This document shows positions 1-12,648 of a DNA stretch of 64,000 bases, one piece after another. Positions within the stretch are counted from its first letter, which is position 1; each line of letters starts with the position of its first letter. Where the stretch lies: contig CM060478.1 in the NCBI GenBank assembly GCA_030544235.1, positions 26,525,227 through 26,589,226 of the forward strand, read 5' to 3'. The notes below the pieces were generated by a model. It did no database searches. It was not told the origin of the DNA and saw only the letters and a list, made by a program, of their open reading frames with translations. Both the position numbers and the translations under genes were made by a program. This DNA comes from Lepturacanthus savala. Taxonomy: Eukaryota > Chordata > Actinopteri > Scombriformes > Trichiuridae.

Positions 1-149
1 AACCCGAGCCTCGCAAGACCTTTTTATTTTAAAAACAAACTTTTGGCATGAGTTGATCCAGACCTCTGGAAGAGACAAAGAGATGGGTGTCTGGCTCTGT
101 GAGATTTATTTAGATCATTACATGCATTGGCATAAATTCATAATAAGGC

Positions 150-500
150 ATAAGTTGTCCCTCCCAAAAAATCTTTGTAAACAAATAAATCATATTGAAA
201 ATTAAAGAAATGTTCAAATAAATGCACAACATTAAACACTGTTGTAATGTAAAACAATGTGTTTCTTAATTGTTGAAAAATTATAACCCCCTTATTTCTC
301 AAAGTGGTTTGGTCCAAATGCTGTTTTCCAGTGGGCGGGGACAGTGGCTAACAGCTAATTTTGACAATCAGCTAGTAGCTAGCTACGTGGAAAAAATCTG
401 TCAAATTAATGTGTAGAAGCCAGTAAGTCATTTATCACACCACTTGTTTAATATTTGTCCCAAATCAGCCTGTTTTTTTTTTTACCAATTTCAGGCCTGT
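150..500 (-). repeat. Interspersed repeat, family A, copy 1
   Basis: The reverse complement closely matches 9,390-9,620, sharing the stretch CCCCGCCCACTGGAAAA, the following CCACTTTGAGAAA and the downstream CAACAATTAAGAA. A third related copy lies at 25,690-26,250 in the same orientation as this one. No coding capacity is visible and the superfamily is not recognised. The left edge may run to position 1. Confidence 0.6.
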
Positions 501-750
501 GGCGTGTCCTAAATCACGTTCTGAGTGATTGTGCACGAGAACTGCATTCACTTGTGCGGTGCATTCATTTCTACACAGTCGTACTATTCCAAATCAAACA
601 CTGCTGCAGCAGGTTTACTGGAAGTGACTTGACAGCTTGGTCTTCTTCTTCTAATTTTAAAGACAACAACTGCCCGTTGGAGCCCTGATCACCGACGCTT
701 GACAGCTGATCAAAACAAGCATTGTGTGTTACTGTAGTGTGTGTGTGTTT
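500..750. other. Gene-free stretch
   Basis: A short AT-rich spacer between two repeat copies. The open frame at 455-688 has no recognisable domain and overlaps repeat sequence, so it is not called as a gene. Confidence 0.4.
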
Positions 751-983
751 TTCTTTAGTTAGTTCAATTTTTTATTTGCGAAAATCTTCCATGTCCATGA
801 GCAAAAGGACTGGGCAAAAAGCATATCCTGGTCATGTGACTTTATAATTTGTATGTCCTTCAAAATAAAAGCACCCCTTTCACACCTAACTCTAAAAACA
901 TAGACTTTCTATCACAGTTTTTTAGAAAATTGAATGTTAAAGTAATTGTTGGCATATGGCAACACTATGCAGTAGAGAGTTAA
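750..983 (-). mobile_element. piggyBac-like TTAA MITE, partial copy
   Basis: This copy shares the ordered blocks TCCATGTCCATGAGC, CCTGGTCATGTGACTT, CTTCAAAATAAAAGC and GGCATATGGCAACA with 52,020-52,222, and ends in GCAGTAGAGAGTTAA. The end resembles the TTAACCCTCTATTGC terminus of the full copies at 6.74 and 25.24 kb, read in reverse. It is non-coding. The family assignment rests on TTAA plus CCC at the termini and is inference. Confidence 0.55.
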
Positions 984-2570
984 TGCACTTTAACCAAATT
1001 AAATGTTGTTGTTTCTTTTTCTTGTTGGACAGATTGTATATTCAGATACAGACGAGGTGCCAACAACACTTCAACTGCAGAAAAACAACAGAAAAACATT
1101 TCTTTCTTTTTTAAAACAACTTTCTGTGCTGAAGGTTTCTGTCTCTGTTTGAAACGTTTCTTCCGGCGCAAGTCAAACACATTGGCTTCAGAGAAAGTCT
1201 TGTCACTGTTGGATTTAGACGATGTGAAGTAGAAAAAAAAATGTCTAAAATCCCCAAGTGTACTGTAGCTGGATGTATGTGTTTATTTTATAATGCTGTG
1301 GGATACAGCCATTCGTGACAAAATGCACACAGCAACACAAAGCATATGGAGCAGAAGACTGAAAGGGAGAGAGGGAGGAGACGACATGAAAGAGACGTCA
1401 CTGTACAGCACAGACATGACAAGTACATGAGAAACACATTCCTACACACACAAGCTCACACACACACTTTCATTTCTGCTCTCATGTTTCCAGTCAACAT
1501 CAGTCTCAGTCTCACACACACACTGTTGTTCCAGCTGTGTTGAAAACAGCTAGTCAACATGTAACATAAGGAAAAACACACACACACACACACACACACC
1601 ACTGAAACACAATAGAGGCCCGGCATCCCTTTCCTTTGTAATAGTGCAGGACATTAAAGTCCATGTTTGAGTGAGTGAATACATCTTCGAAATTAGAGAA
1701 GACTAGATGGAATGTTTAAGATAATATCTGCTTCTGAAGAGTATATTTTATATATAAATAATATTTTATTTGTGCTTGAATTCATATGAACCTTTAACAT
1801 AAGAGTTGGAAGAAAAAAATAAAAGATGTCGGAAAGTGAAAGTAAATGAAAACATGCTGTGTTTGACCAGGCAAATGGGCCATTAAGGTGTGTGTTTGTG
1901 TGTGTGTCTGAGTGTGTGTGGTGTGTGTGTTTAAGATCTGATGTTAATAGGTCTCATTATGAACAACCTCTAATCAGTAAAAATAGCAATGTAGGTCAGT
2001 GTTTAGTCTGCTCACACACACATGCACATAGTATGACACACACATTCTTTATGGTTCACATGACCATTAAATTTCCAGCCACATGTGTGTGCGTGTGTGT
2101 GTATGTGTGTGTGTGTGTGTGTGATTACATGGTGCTGGGGTCTCTAAGGCCACTTAAGCCGCATGTTCACAAGGGGGGCCTCAACATACACACACACACA
2201 CACACACTCACACACACACACACACGCACACACACAGGCTCAGAATGAGCTCATCGGTGAAAGAGTGACAGCTTCAGGAAATGAAACACACCTCAGATTA
2301 CAGCTAAACAACATTAACTAACATTTAAAACATGTGGCTTCACATGACCCTCCCTCTCCATCAGAGCGTGTGTTTCTTGATTGAAACCTTTCCCTCTTCT
2401 GCAGCGACACTTTAAACACAAACAGCAGAGTGTGAAAATCTTGCTCTGAGAACACCCAGGACTTTCTCATGCTCTTTCTCTTTCCATGTTAATTGTCCAT
2501 ATTTATCCTTGTCCTCTTTTCCTCCTTGATGGTATCAGCATGTACTATATATTATTTAATATTAAAACCA
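984..2570. other. Gene-free stretch with CA/TG tracts
   Basis: Only low-complexity CA and TG tracts stand out (about 1,575-1,600, 1,885-1,935, 2,085-2,123 and 2,188-2,236). The open frames here are short or are CA/TG translations (HTHT, VCVC), with no domain. No RNA gene is recognised. Confidence 0.5.
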
Positions 2571-2689
2571 AATTCAGACTGAGGTTAACCCCCATAGTAA
2601 ACACACACTTTTCTTTAAAATGTAGTTGTTGTATCAACACAGATTAATGTAGTTTCTTAGTTGTATATTTAAAACTATTTAGACTATTA

Positions 2690-3290
2690 AGCTCCCACTC
2701 TAAAAGGTAACTCAGACCATTTGATGTAATACATAAATACAAGTTTAAAATGTAATTAATTGATTTAGATAAACTTTCTAAGTTGCTAAATTTATTTGAA
2801 AAGTTTTCATTATATAATAATGTTGGTAATTATATCAACTTCGAATGTCATGTACAGTCAAATTTCATTGTTGTTAGATTTAAAACAAAATTCAAGTTGT
2901 CATAACTTAAAAATTGATAACTTAATTTTCTTTAACATTGACTTTTCCATTTTAAGTTTCCTCTCCTTCACAAAATAATTAGTCAGACACTAATTGATCT
3001 ACTGAAGTAATCACTCTAAGTTCTTAGTAATCACTCTTAGTTTCAAGTGACTTTCATTGAGATAATAATTAAAATGTAGCTTGCTAGCTAGTCTACAGCA
3101 TTGTTAGCATGCTGCTTCACTGCTCAAGTATAAGTGTCATGATAACAGTTAAGTCAGCAGTACTTAACATAATCTAACTCTCATAATCTAACAGCTAAAA
3201 AAGACTAATAGAAATTGTTGGATTGTTTTTTTGTTTGTATTGAGGCTAAACATTTATATTTAGATGTACAGTATGTACAGTATGTGATGT
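2690..3290 (+). repeat. Interspersed repeat, family B, copy 1
   Basis: Its core at 2,990-3,250 matches the reverse complement of 31,550-32,130 block by block: TCAAGTGACTTTCATTGAG, GTTAGCATGCTGCT, AACAGTTAAGTCAGCAGTAC, and GGCTAAACATTT at the far end. The outer ends begin with CACTCTAA in both copies, suggesting a non-autonomous DNA transposon of about 600 bp. There is no coding sequence. Confidence 0.6.
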
Positions 3291-4420
3291 GAAGCATCTT
3301 TAAAAAGGCTTTGATGGCACAGCAGTTTATAACACTCACAGTCAGAATTTTACAACTCTGGAAATTTGTGAAAATGTTATGTTATACGTATCGTTTTTAT
3401 CTTTTTATCTTTTGTTGCAAACAATTGTGTCGTCACATTATGTTTCAGCAAAAGCAGAAAATAACACAGCCAGGGCCATAGCCACCGTTGAGGACACCAA
3501 GGTCATGACCTTGGTATTTTTTTCCTTTTATCATTTAAAATGTTGCCCTTAGGCTACATCTCAGCAAGTAAAAATGTTAACACAATGAAGAAAAACCAAA
3601 TACATCCAGCAACTAATTATCATGATATTAACACAGTCTCACATGACAGAGATGCTCATATATTTGACTCATTAAAGTGAAAGTAAAGACTGTCACCACA
3701 TTACTTTAGATCAGTTTAGAATAGTGAAGTAGCTACAGAGGAATGTAACATATCATTTCAATAGAGACGCTAACCTGCTGTAAATATAGCCTTGGCTAAA
3801 ATGTAACAGGTACGGAGCCTCCTAGAGACATTGGGTAAAAAATAATGCGTGGATAGTGTTGTTGGTGTAACTCAGTAAACATGGTGCAGGTGACTATCAC
3901 AAAACATAATAAATTGCTGAGCTTCCATAGTAATTAAGAAGATCCAAAGATGTAGCTATGTTTTCATGTTTTTGCAGGTAAAACATGTCAGTAATCTCTC
4001 TACAATCAACTGATAAACTGCATCAAATAGTAGTAGTATAATAGTAATGGTATTAGACTAGTGATCTAATGAAAATCCAAACACTAGTAAAGTGTCAGCA
4101 AAGTGTACTGAAACATGCTGCTTATATATCACAGCATGATGGATGTGCTGTAAACTGCAGTCTTTAGTCTTTAGGCTGAAATCAGTCGTAATGTCTGACT
4201 GAAAGCTCAGTCAAAAGCAAACATCAATGTCTAATACCAAGCAACAATCACCACTATCTCCATGGAAATGAAAACAATAACTATCTCATGGCCACACATT
4301 ATCTATCCTGTGGCCATCAATGAGAATCTTGTGGCCATGGATTATTTATTTTTTTAGATTTTACCCAATATCACCAGAGGGGCTCCATAGAACAGACATG
4401 CAATGAATAGGATAAATAAC
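3290..4420. other. Gene-free stretch
   Basis: AT-rich sequence without a supported open frame, RNA gene or recognised repeat. Confidence 0.4.

Positions 4421-4423
<3 letters not shown>

Positions 4424-4501
<78 letters not shown>
4424..4501. repeat. (TA)n microsatellite, about 78 bp
   Basis: An uninterrupted TA dinucleotide run. Open frames crossing it encode only alternating Ile-Tyr and are artefacts. Confidence 0.98.
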
Positions 4502-4502
<1 letters not shown>

Positions 4503-5690
4503 CAAAAAGCAAAGGTCTTTACACAGCTTTGCTTTTCGCTCAAATCAATAGCCTAAAAACTATTGAAATCCATTTCCATCAATAATCCATCCAGACTAAT
4601 TTCTTAGTCAGTGAAACAGTTACTGAAACAACTCACCACACAGCAGAGTTTGGAGAACTCACCATCAAATCCCAAATTCACTTGGTTAAATTACCCATCG
4701 CAGACAATCGTTGAGACGCAGCATTTACCTGCCTCTTCTGGGCTTGTTTGAGAAGAGAAAAACAAAAATAAAGATCAGACTGATGAAATAAAAGCATCCT
4801 GCACGGCAAAGTCATCGATAATTGGTGGCGAGCTGTCATACACAAGTTGATTCCTGAGTGCTCAAAACAATTCAAACACCATGTCTGTGTACTTTCATTA
4901 AAAGAAAGCTGTCAAAAGTTTACAGTCTGCTTCTGCATTGAAATTGGAGGCAACTCGGGGTCAAACTTGTTTACAATGGACTTCAGTTTTCACAGTGAAG
5001 TCACTATCAAAGCCACTTATGTAGTGTAATCCACTTCTCGGCCATCTTTCCATACATAAAACATTATATAAACACTCATATTTTTGACAGAATTTGGCTA
5101 AATCCACTGCTTTCATCTCAGTTTACATGTGAGAGGCTGCAGCTCAGTTACTGATTGTACTGTAAACTAGACGCAGGCAGGAGAAAACGGGCTGGTGGCT
5201 ATAAATGACACCAAGATTCTCCAGTAAAACAAGCTAAATGAATGCTGTCTTGACCACAAAAATCATCATCAATCAGTATCAGGAGGATTTTTTTTCTTTT
5301 ACCAAATTTCAAACGAGTAAAGTTATAGTTGTTTTTTTTAAAACATTGGCAGCAAATCTTCACATAACATTTTTTTACAAATGGATTTCAAAGTGTTTTG
5401 GAATGAAGTCCTTCAGCTATGCTGGAAGATTTCCAAGACAGATCCTGGGCTCAGAACCAACGTGATGTATGCCCCTAATTTCCACAGGCACATTTATGCT
5501 GTGATCAGGGAGAGTTGGCACATGTACAGCTGGGTTGGCTTACAATCTTATTATGAATGACCAAGGAAATCTAATTAATTTATGATATAATTATAACAAG
5601 TTCTAAATTAGCTGTAAAATGTAAAAGTGTTAACACTTTCATTAACGTGCCTGTGGTCAAGATGTAATTCTTTATTTTTTTTTATTAACA
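4502..5690. other. Gene-free stretch
   Basis: No domain-bearing open frame or recognised repeat. The short frames at 4,678-5,465 have no family signature. Confidence 0.4.
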
Positions 5691-6245
5691 ACACAGTGAC
5701 AAAGACTGTTAACAAAACTGCAAAACGTTGAAGTTAAACACAGTAATGTTCATTCATTCATTCATTGTCTATACCTGCTTATTCTTCATTAGGGTCACAT
5801 GGTCTGCTGGAGCCAATCCCAGCACATTACAGGTGAGAGACAGGGTTACACCCCATATGGTCGCCAGTCTATCATGGAGCACACACACCATTCACTCACA
5901 CACTCACACCTATGAACAATTTAGAAGAGAACATGCAAACTCCACACAGAAAGGTCTCAGACCAAGGAGGGCTTGAACCTGCGACCTTCTTGCTGTGAGG
6001 CGCTAACCCCTGCACCACTGTGTCGCCCCACAGTAATGTTACTGTAAACATCTATTACAGTAGATTGCTCTATATTCTACAATAAATCATGGTAGTGGTT
6101 GAAAATCACAGTATTTAATTGTTTTTATTGTTGTTGCTTTACAGTAAAGACACAATATTTTAAACAGAAGCACAGTTTTTCTGTAAAAAAAATTATTACA
6201 GAAAGTCTGTGGATAATTGCTGCCGGTTAGTTTCAGTAAATGTGA
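5690..6245. repeat. MITE with ACAGTAA motifs, copy 1, interrupted by a SINE
   Basis: The sequence is rich in CACAGTAATG, ATTACAGTAGATTGCT, CACAGTATTTAATT and ATTACAGAA, and matches 58,445-58,755 and the reverse of 54,770-55,155. It is split by a SINE at 5,751-6,028 flanked by the exact duplication CACAGTAATGTT, so the MITE is older than the SINE. Non-coding. Confidence 0.65.
5751..6028 (-). mobile_element. tRNA-derived SINE, apparently complete
   Basis: Read on the minus strand, it starts GGGCGACACAGTGGTGC. An A-box-like TGGTGCAGGGGTTAGCGCC follows, then CAGCAAGAAGGTCGC, then a B-box-like GGTTCAAGCCC. Next come the typical GTGTGGAGTTTGCATGTTC and a body that ends in an (AATG)n tail. The A and B boxes are RNA polymerase III promoter elements of tRNA-derived SINEs. 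A 12-bp target duplication (5,739-5,750 and 6,029-6,040) brackets it, which defines the ends well. A second copy, lacking the tRNA head, lies near 12,280. Confidence 0.85.
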
Positions 6246-6740
6246 AGGTATCTGAGGTTCCATGTAGGTGAGGCTCAGTTCATGTTGACAGCACTGGTCT
6301 TGTCGACGGAGCTTTGAAGCTGAATTTGACATTAAAAATACATTTTTCTGTGTCAACCGTTCCATGTGAGTCTGACTTAATGCTAGAGGTTAAACTGTGG
6401 GTGAGATGAGGGGTCACCATAACAGAACCCGTCTTAATGGCATCAAGAAAATGAGAGCCATTAAAACCAGTACGGGCTAACACATTATTATCGTGTTAAA
6501 TTTGACAGCACTAACATAAACCTTTCCACATGTAGCTTACTCTCTCTGACTCGACACATTAATGTGTGTTAAGTAGTTGCCATTTTCCCATCATAATAAA
6601 GAGCAGAGAACTTTTAGTATATATTTTAAATGGATGGTTGAGAATAAAGTTTAGATGATTTGTTTGTGAATTATTATGAAAGTAAGAAAATGAGAGTAAT
6701 GTCAATAAAATATTGATTGTACAGTCATGAAATGAAATGT
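6245..6740. other. Gene-free stretch
   Basis: Unremarkable sequence between two repeats. The open frames at 6,087-6,483 partly overlap the MITE and show no domain. Confidence 0.4.
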
Positions 6741-7154
6741 TTACTCTCTATTGCATATAGCAACAATTACTTTATCTAAAAAAAAGAAAAGCTGTGATAT
6801 AAAACCTATGAAAGGACATAGATCCTGTTAGCTCATGGACATTTGACATGTGAGTGCCATAGTCACACAACTGAAGAACTAAGAATGTTTCTGGAAATTT
6901 TCACCAAATAAAACAATTAACTCACTATCTGAGGTAAGTAAACTTAATTACTTAATTTTAATGTTATATGTTTTTTTCTAATCTGATAAAATAGATTTGT
7001 TGCCATATAGAATTATATAGCATGAAACTATCCTAAGACTATGTTTACAACTTTTTCTTATATATATCTATTATTTACACCCTTTTAAGTAATAAATTAA
7101 TTAATTCAAACATTTTACCATGTCTGAGTAATATTTCATGCAGTACAGGGTTAA
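6741..7154 (+). mobile_element. piggyBac-like TTAA MITE, near full length
   Basis: It starts TTTACTCTCTATTGCAT (a decayed TTAACCCTCTATTGCAT) and ends ATGCAGTACAGGGTTAA. The ends are therefore inverted repeats carrying TTAA and CCC, as piggyBac-type elements do. An internal GTTGCCATAT block recurs in all copies. At about 410 bp with no open frame, it is a non-autonomous element. Confidence 0.6.
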
Positions 7155-7366
7155 GTCTTTTGGCCAACTGCAAGTTTTCCTTCCTTCTGCAAGACAAAGG
7201 ATGAGGCTGAACACGAAACAACACAGACGATTATACAAGAAGTGAAAATTACAAAGGAGGGAAAGTGTGTTTGTTTGTGTTTGTGTGAGTGGACGCACTA
7301 TGAGAAGAGGAGCGGATTAACAACACACAGCTAATCTCTTTATTCCACTCAAATCTACATCACCTC

Positions 7367-7405
<39 letters not shown>

Positions 7406-9150
7406 TCTTCAAACATGCAAGTACTCATCATAATCAGCTTCACACATGATGTGGACAGACATGTGCAGGTTGTGGAGGACTCAGGTTTACAGGTAGAGGT
7501 GGTTTCATACACACAGAAAGATGAGGCAAACGAGGCAAAGCAACAAACACACACACACACCGATGTGCTGTAGGTGGGAGCCTTGTGTGCTCTGAGCTCC
7601 TCCACCTCTGCTCTGATGACTGTTTGCAAACCTCTGCACTGTAGCTCCAGGCTGCCAACGAGGCCACAGCCTCTTCTCTCTACCATTCCAGGACTGGGCA
7701 CACACTTGAAGGCCTTGGCATGTGTTTTGGCTCCTAAAGGACACTTTATCACACTTTTTAGCTCCCAAGACAGCATTTAACCCATAAGAACCCACTGTGA
7801 CTCTGGTGTCACCGCCCCTTTAAATGTTAAATGTGAATAATTCCTCATTTCCAGCTTTATCCTCAATTTAAACTGATGAAGGCCCTAAAGGAACCACCCG
7901 GTGTGGTCATGTGACAGTGTGTGACAGGTGTAAAAGGGCTGACTTGTTTCAAACAGCTGGATTTTTTTTTACTTAAGGCAAGTTTCTACCTATTTAACAA
8001 CTGTAATGGTTTAATAACATGCCCTTTATTACATTTAACCTGTTCCGACCACAATTCTTAATTAAATTGATATAAAACAAGTGTCACATCAGGCTTATTA
8101 ACTTTAAAATAGTAATGGAAAACCACATGTGACATTTAGCTGATTCACTTACTTTTGAATTATTAATTAATTAAATTTATTGTTAATCCTAACCAGCAAA
8201 GTTGTAACTGTGATATATGTTAAGGAAATGCAAATATGCAAACAAAAACTGTCAAGCTAATTTATTCAAATGACGAATAACTTTACCATAAATGCCAAAT
8301 GTCACACATACAGTATATATATATATATATACATATATAACATATATATATATATATACACATCACAAATCTATGATACTGGGCTGGGAGTTAGTATTTC
8401 AAGAAATGTTTCAGAAATTTAAGGAGAAATGGGTGTGGGCTCTTAAGGGTTAAAATGTGTTTAGGCTCCTAGAGAGCATTTTAACACTGCTGAGAGGACA
8501 TGTCCAGACACGCATAAAACTCTCTTCCAAACAAGAAGTCGGCCATTTTGATTTTGATTCAACATTTTGGCGTGACTAGCACATTACATGTTTACCAACA
8601 TCATGCTAGGGATTTAATCTTGTCATCTTCTAATTTCACTCCAGCTGTAAAAACATCTACACAACATTCTTAGAACCATCAGAGAATGTAATGGGAACGT
8701 TCGTGTGTTAGCTGGGCAGCCAGCGTTTTATTGACACAAGCATGAATATGAGTTCTGGTTAAATACGAAGCAAATATTTCTCATGTTCCGTTCATGAGCA
8801 CAAATCTGACAACTGCATTGACATGATTTAGTTTGAGCCATTCAGAGGAATCACTCCTTTATTTGCATTGACTTCATATGCAAATAAAACAATGTAACTC
8901 ACTCCTCATTCAGTCTTAATTCTGAAACTAGAGAATTGTTTTGCTTTCTTTGCTGTTGGTGCTCAGACAAGACATCATTATTCACACAACCTACAAAAAT
9001 AAACATGGGTCACTTTAAGTGTTTGAACAAACAACCCATGCTTAAATTATTTTAAGAGTTTGCATTGGGCATTCACAAAGTTAAGAAACTATATTTATTT
9101 CTTTCCCTGAAAGGAGTAAAGACAGTAAATTTATCTTTTTCTCTCTATCT
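7155..9150. other. Gene-free stretch with CA and TA tracts
   Basis: Holds a (CA)n tract at about 7,370-7,403 and an interrupted (TA)n at about 8,314-8,360. Open frames of 60-138 codons at 7,360-7,795 overlap one another on both strands and cross the CA tract. None shows a domain or splice context, so none is called. Confidence 0.45.
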
Positions 9151-9890
9151 CTCTATTTACCGTTGCAACTTGCCTTGCAGGTTTCAGCCCTCAGCATGTT
9201 CAAATATTTTATACAGTTTTATTAAAAGTAATAATAGTAGTTATAGCAGTGTTCCATATTTATTTATATTAATATATAAGAGAAATGAGATATGAATGAA
9301 TGAGATAAAATTTGTAAAATCTTTGACGGAGGACCACTTCTCCCCCCGTTGCTACGGTAACTTATATCATTAGAGCTGGTTAACGATCATTAGTCTGATC
9401 TTCTGGTAAAAAAGAGGCTGATTTTGGGCATATTTTGAACAAGTGATGTGATAAATACTAGCTGACAAAATTAGCCATTGGCCCCGCCCACTGGAAAATA
9501 GCATGTGGCCGAGACCACTTTGAGAAACAAACAACAATTTCAACAATTAAGAAGCACATTGTTTTATTTTATTATTAAAAATTCAAAGTTATTTATTTGT
9601 GTACAAATATTTTTTGGGTGGGACAACTTTGTGGAAGGCGGGGTCACATCCACTTTGTCCCCCCGGGGATTTGCGCCTAAAAAAAAAAGCTGCCTTGCAA
9701 ATAGTTCTTGGTTTCTTGCCATGAGTGTGTCATGCGAGGCAGAGCCGGGTTTCCTGTGTGCCGTCATGGCAGCCAGCCCTGGCAGGGCGGCGTTCAATCA
9801 CAGTAAATGTGGGGGGATTGTGTCACATCATATCGTAAAGTCAGCGGCTCAACCTTGATAATTTTTTTTTTTCTGGGGTGGGATGGATAT
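9150..9890 (+). repeat. Interspersed repeat, family A, longest copy
   Basis: Its first half (AACTTGCCTTGCAGGTT, then TAATAATAGTAGTTATAGC, then AGAGCTGGTTAACGATCAT) matches the reverse complement of 25,870-26,150. Its middle (CCCCGCCCACTGGAAAA) matches 150-500. The GC-rich end at 9,640-9,860 produces overlapping open frames on both strands without a recognised domain. The superfamily is unknown. Confidence 0.6.
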
Positions 9891-10298
9891 TTGATACTTA
9901 AAAAAAGGATCCACAAAATGTTCCGTGAATGTGCTCTCAGCTCAGCCTCTGAAACCAGGCCTGAACTCTGAGAAGTTAGGCTGATCCTGTTTATTTGAAT
10001 GAGATTAGAGGGATAGACTGAGTCACTGCTTCAGAGAAGACTTATTGCATTGGTTTTTATCAAATTAAAAAATATACTTCATAGGCCAAAGACACAGTGC
10101 TCACCCACACTCCTGATACAATGAAAAGAATCTCTCTCCTCACCCCATTAATCAGGCTGTGTAATTCTTATAATATCATCTAATCTGACACTTTATATCT
10201 GAGCACAGGTACCTTCTCTTCTGCTCACACGTTTATAGCACCTGAGATAAAATTTCTGTCAAATTCATACCAGGGAATGGCATCATCATTTGATGGTA
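9890..10298. other. Gene-free stretch
   Basis: No gene, RNA gene or recognised repeat. Confidence 0.4.
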
Positions 10299-11175
10299 GG
10301 CTGATATCAGTTAAACTGGACCATTTCAGGTTTGGGGTCCCAGCTCCTCTAGAAATTAGAGCCAATGATACATTTAAACTGTTGCTATAACTGTGGTTGA
10401 TTAGTAACAGGTGATTTGATGGTTTAAGGTTTCTATGGTGATTTGATTAGTTTATGGGTTCTATGGTGGTGAGACAATACTTCAAATCTAGACTGAACCA
10501 GAAATGTTCATGGTAAGTAGCCTGGTATGATACATCTAACTAAACTATTATAAGGATGATAAATCTATTAAAAACAAATAAGCACAAAAACCTATGCATG
10601 ATATCAGTCTTAATGGCATCCATCAGAAATAATGCTGTTAGTTTGTTAACCTTACCTTAACCCTTTAACCCTTTAATTTAGCTTGTTATATATGACTGAG
10701 TGCTAGCTTTTGTGTAGTGTTAGCTTAGCTTGTATACATAGGTGTGTTAGTGTCTGTAACTTATCTGTTCTTGTTTTAATAGCAGCAATATGAATTTAAT
10801 ACATTTTAAAAGTTATTTGTTTTTAGCAATTATGTTTCAACATTAAAACTGATGATGAATTAATTCTGAATTTGAATTTCCCTTTGTCATTTGACTGGCC
10901 CATTTTACCTGATGAGATGGCCCATTTTACTTGATAAGGTGGCCCATTTTACCTGAAACCGCTCATGCAAAAAATTGGCACAATCGATGTTTCCAGATTT
11001 GTCTAATTTGATTTGATATGACCTAAATAATTATATTTTATCATGTAATTCCAACATAAAATGATGAGAAACTTCAGCCATTATTAATTCTAAATATACA
11101 TGGAAAAGGCATATTTGTTGTTATTGTCCCAAGTGATTTACCAAAAAAGTGGCTCAGTTTACCCGATGTCATCCT
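10298..11175. mobile_element. MITE with GTAAAATGGGCC repeats, longest copy
   Basis: It opens AGGCTGATATCAGTTAAACTGGACCATTTCAGG and closes GTGGCTCAGTTTACCCGATGTCATCCT, so the two ends are imperfect inverted repeats. Inside, at 10,895-10,970, the unit GGCCCATTTTACCTGAT occurs three times in tandem-like spacing. Related copies are at 37,705-38,124 and 57,410-58,245, both inverted relative to this one. It has no coding capacity. Confidence 0.65.
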
Positions 11176-11920
11176 ATTTCATTGTTATATTTTGTACTGG
11201 AAAAAAAATAATGTGATTACAGGTAACGTAATAGTAAAGTTTGAAGTTTTAAAATGGACAGAATGTATTCCATTCACAGCAACACTGTAAACCCAATGTT
11301 TTGTAGCAGCATGTGCTAAATGTCATTCAGACTACACCTCTGACCATTCAAATTCCTAAATGTCTTTTTACATTTTGTTGCATCATTACCCGTCTGTAAC
11401 AAGAAACTGACTGATAACAAGTGCTGCCTGCTGCACAGCTAAACAGCACAGACATCAATACATCCTACATGAATTTACTGTCACAATGGGTTAAAGGGAG
11501 ATTAAGCACTAAAACTATGATGTTATGTGTTTTTATTTCATAGAAAATGACACAAAGTGATAAGAACTGCAGCAGATCACACCCTGAATGAGTCACAGGG
11601 TCAGAAAATGTGTCCAGTGTTGATCGTTTATTTTTTCCAGATTTCTAAATATATTCTATGAACTATCAACTGCAGCAGGATTCTTTTCTATGCTAATGCT
11701 GCCCCCTCCTGGAACACGTCTGTCATCACAAGCTGTGGATGCAGCTGAAACTTCCATCAGAACAGTGTTAATGAGACAATATATGTAATTAACAAATACA
11801 ACAAAACACAATTAAAACATATATGAGGTATTAGGTCAGAGGTCAGACTGAACAGATAGATAGAGTTTGACCAGATGTACAGGCGACATACAAAAATTCC
11901 CACTAGGTTGACTAAAGAAG
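11175..11920. other. Gene-free stretch
   Basis: No gene or recognised repeat. Confidence 0.4.
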
Positions 11921-12240
11921 ATTAGATTAGATTAGATTAGATTAGATTAGATTAGATTAGATTAGATTAGATTAGATTAGATTAGAAAGGACTTTATTGA
12001 TTTTGGAGGTTCCTCAGGGAAATTGGAAAGCTCCAACACGTCACATACAGACTGATATAAAACTATCGACACGCAAACACAAGACAAATGTAAATAAAAA
12101 AAAACTAATACACACCTTTGTCATTGCTACGTGGTTATTGTAAAACGTCTCATGGTATGAGGTAGGTGAGTAGATTATTTCACATGGAATTATTGGAAAA
12201 ATAGAAATAAATAAATTACACATGGTTACCTATTCTGTAT
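11921..12240 (-). mobile_element. LINE-like 3' end with (ATTAG)13 tail
   Basis: Thirteen uninterrupted ATTAG units (11,921-11,985) abut ACTTTATTGATTTTGG, the typical end of a fish non-LTR retroelement whose tail is a short tandem repeat. The body to 12,240 matches, in reverse, 18,330-18,705, including the shared ATTATTGGAAAAATAGAAAT. Only the untranslated 3' part is present. Confidence 0.6.
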
Positions 12241-12257
12241 ACATTATTGTATATATT

Positions 12258-12455
12258 GTTGTGAATTATTTAGAGACTCTAATTTGCCTATAGGTGTGAG
12301 TTTGTGAGTGAATGGTGTGTGTGCTCCATGATAGACTGGTGACCATCTGGGGTGTAACCCTGCCTCTCACCTGTAATGTGCTGGAATTGGCTCCAGCAGA
12401 CCATGTGACTTTAATGAAGAATAAGCGGGTATAGACAATGACTGACTGACTAAAT
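12258..12455 (+). mobile_element. SINE fragment lacking the tRNA head
   Basis: Matches the 3' two thirds of the SINE at 5,751-6,028 in opposite orientation (GTGTGTGCTCCATGATAGAC, TGTAATGTGCTGGAATTGG, GAATAAGCGGGTATAGACAA) and ends in a degenerate (GACT)n tail. The part with the A and B boxes is missing. Confidence 0.75.
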
Positions 12456-12648
12456 ATTAAGATATTAAGAGTATAATACTAGTATAATACATATAAGATA
12501 AAAGTTAAGATATTGAGTTGAAAGGATATGCAAGGATAGATCTATACATGCATACATACACAAATATATACATTCATACTCATATACATACACACATACA
12601 TACAATAATAAAATAATAGTAATATTGAAAATATGCAATATTCTATAT

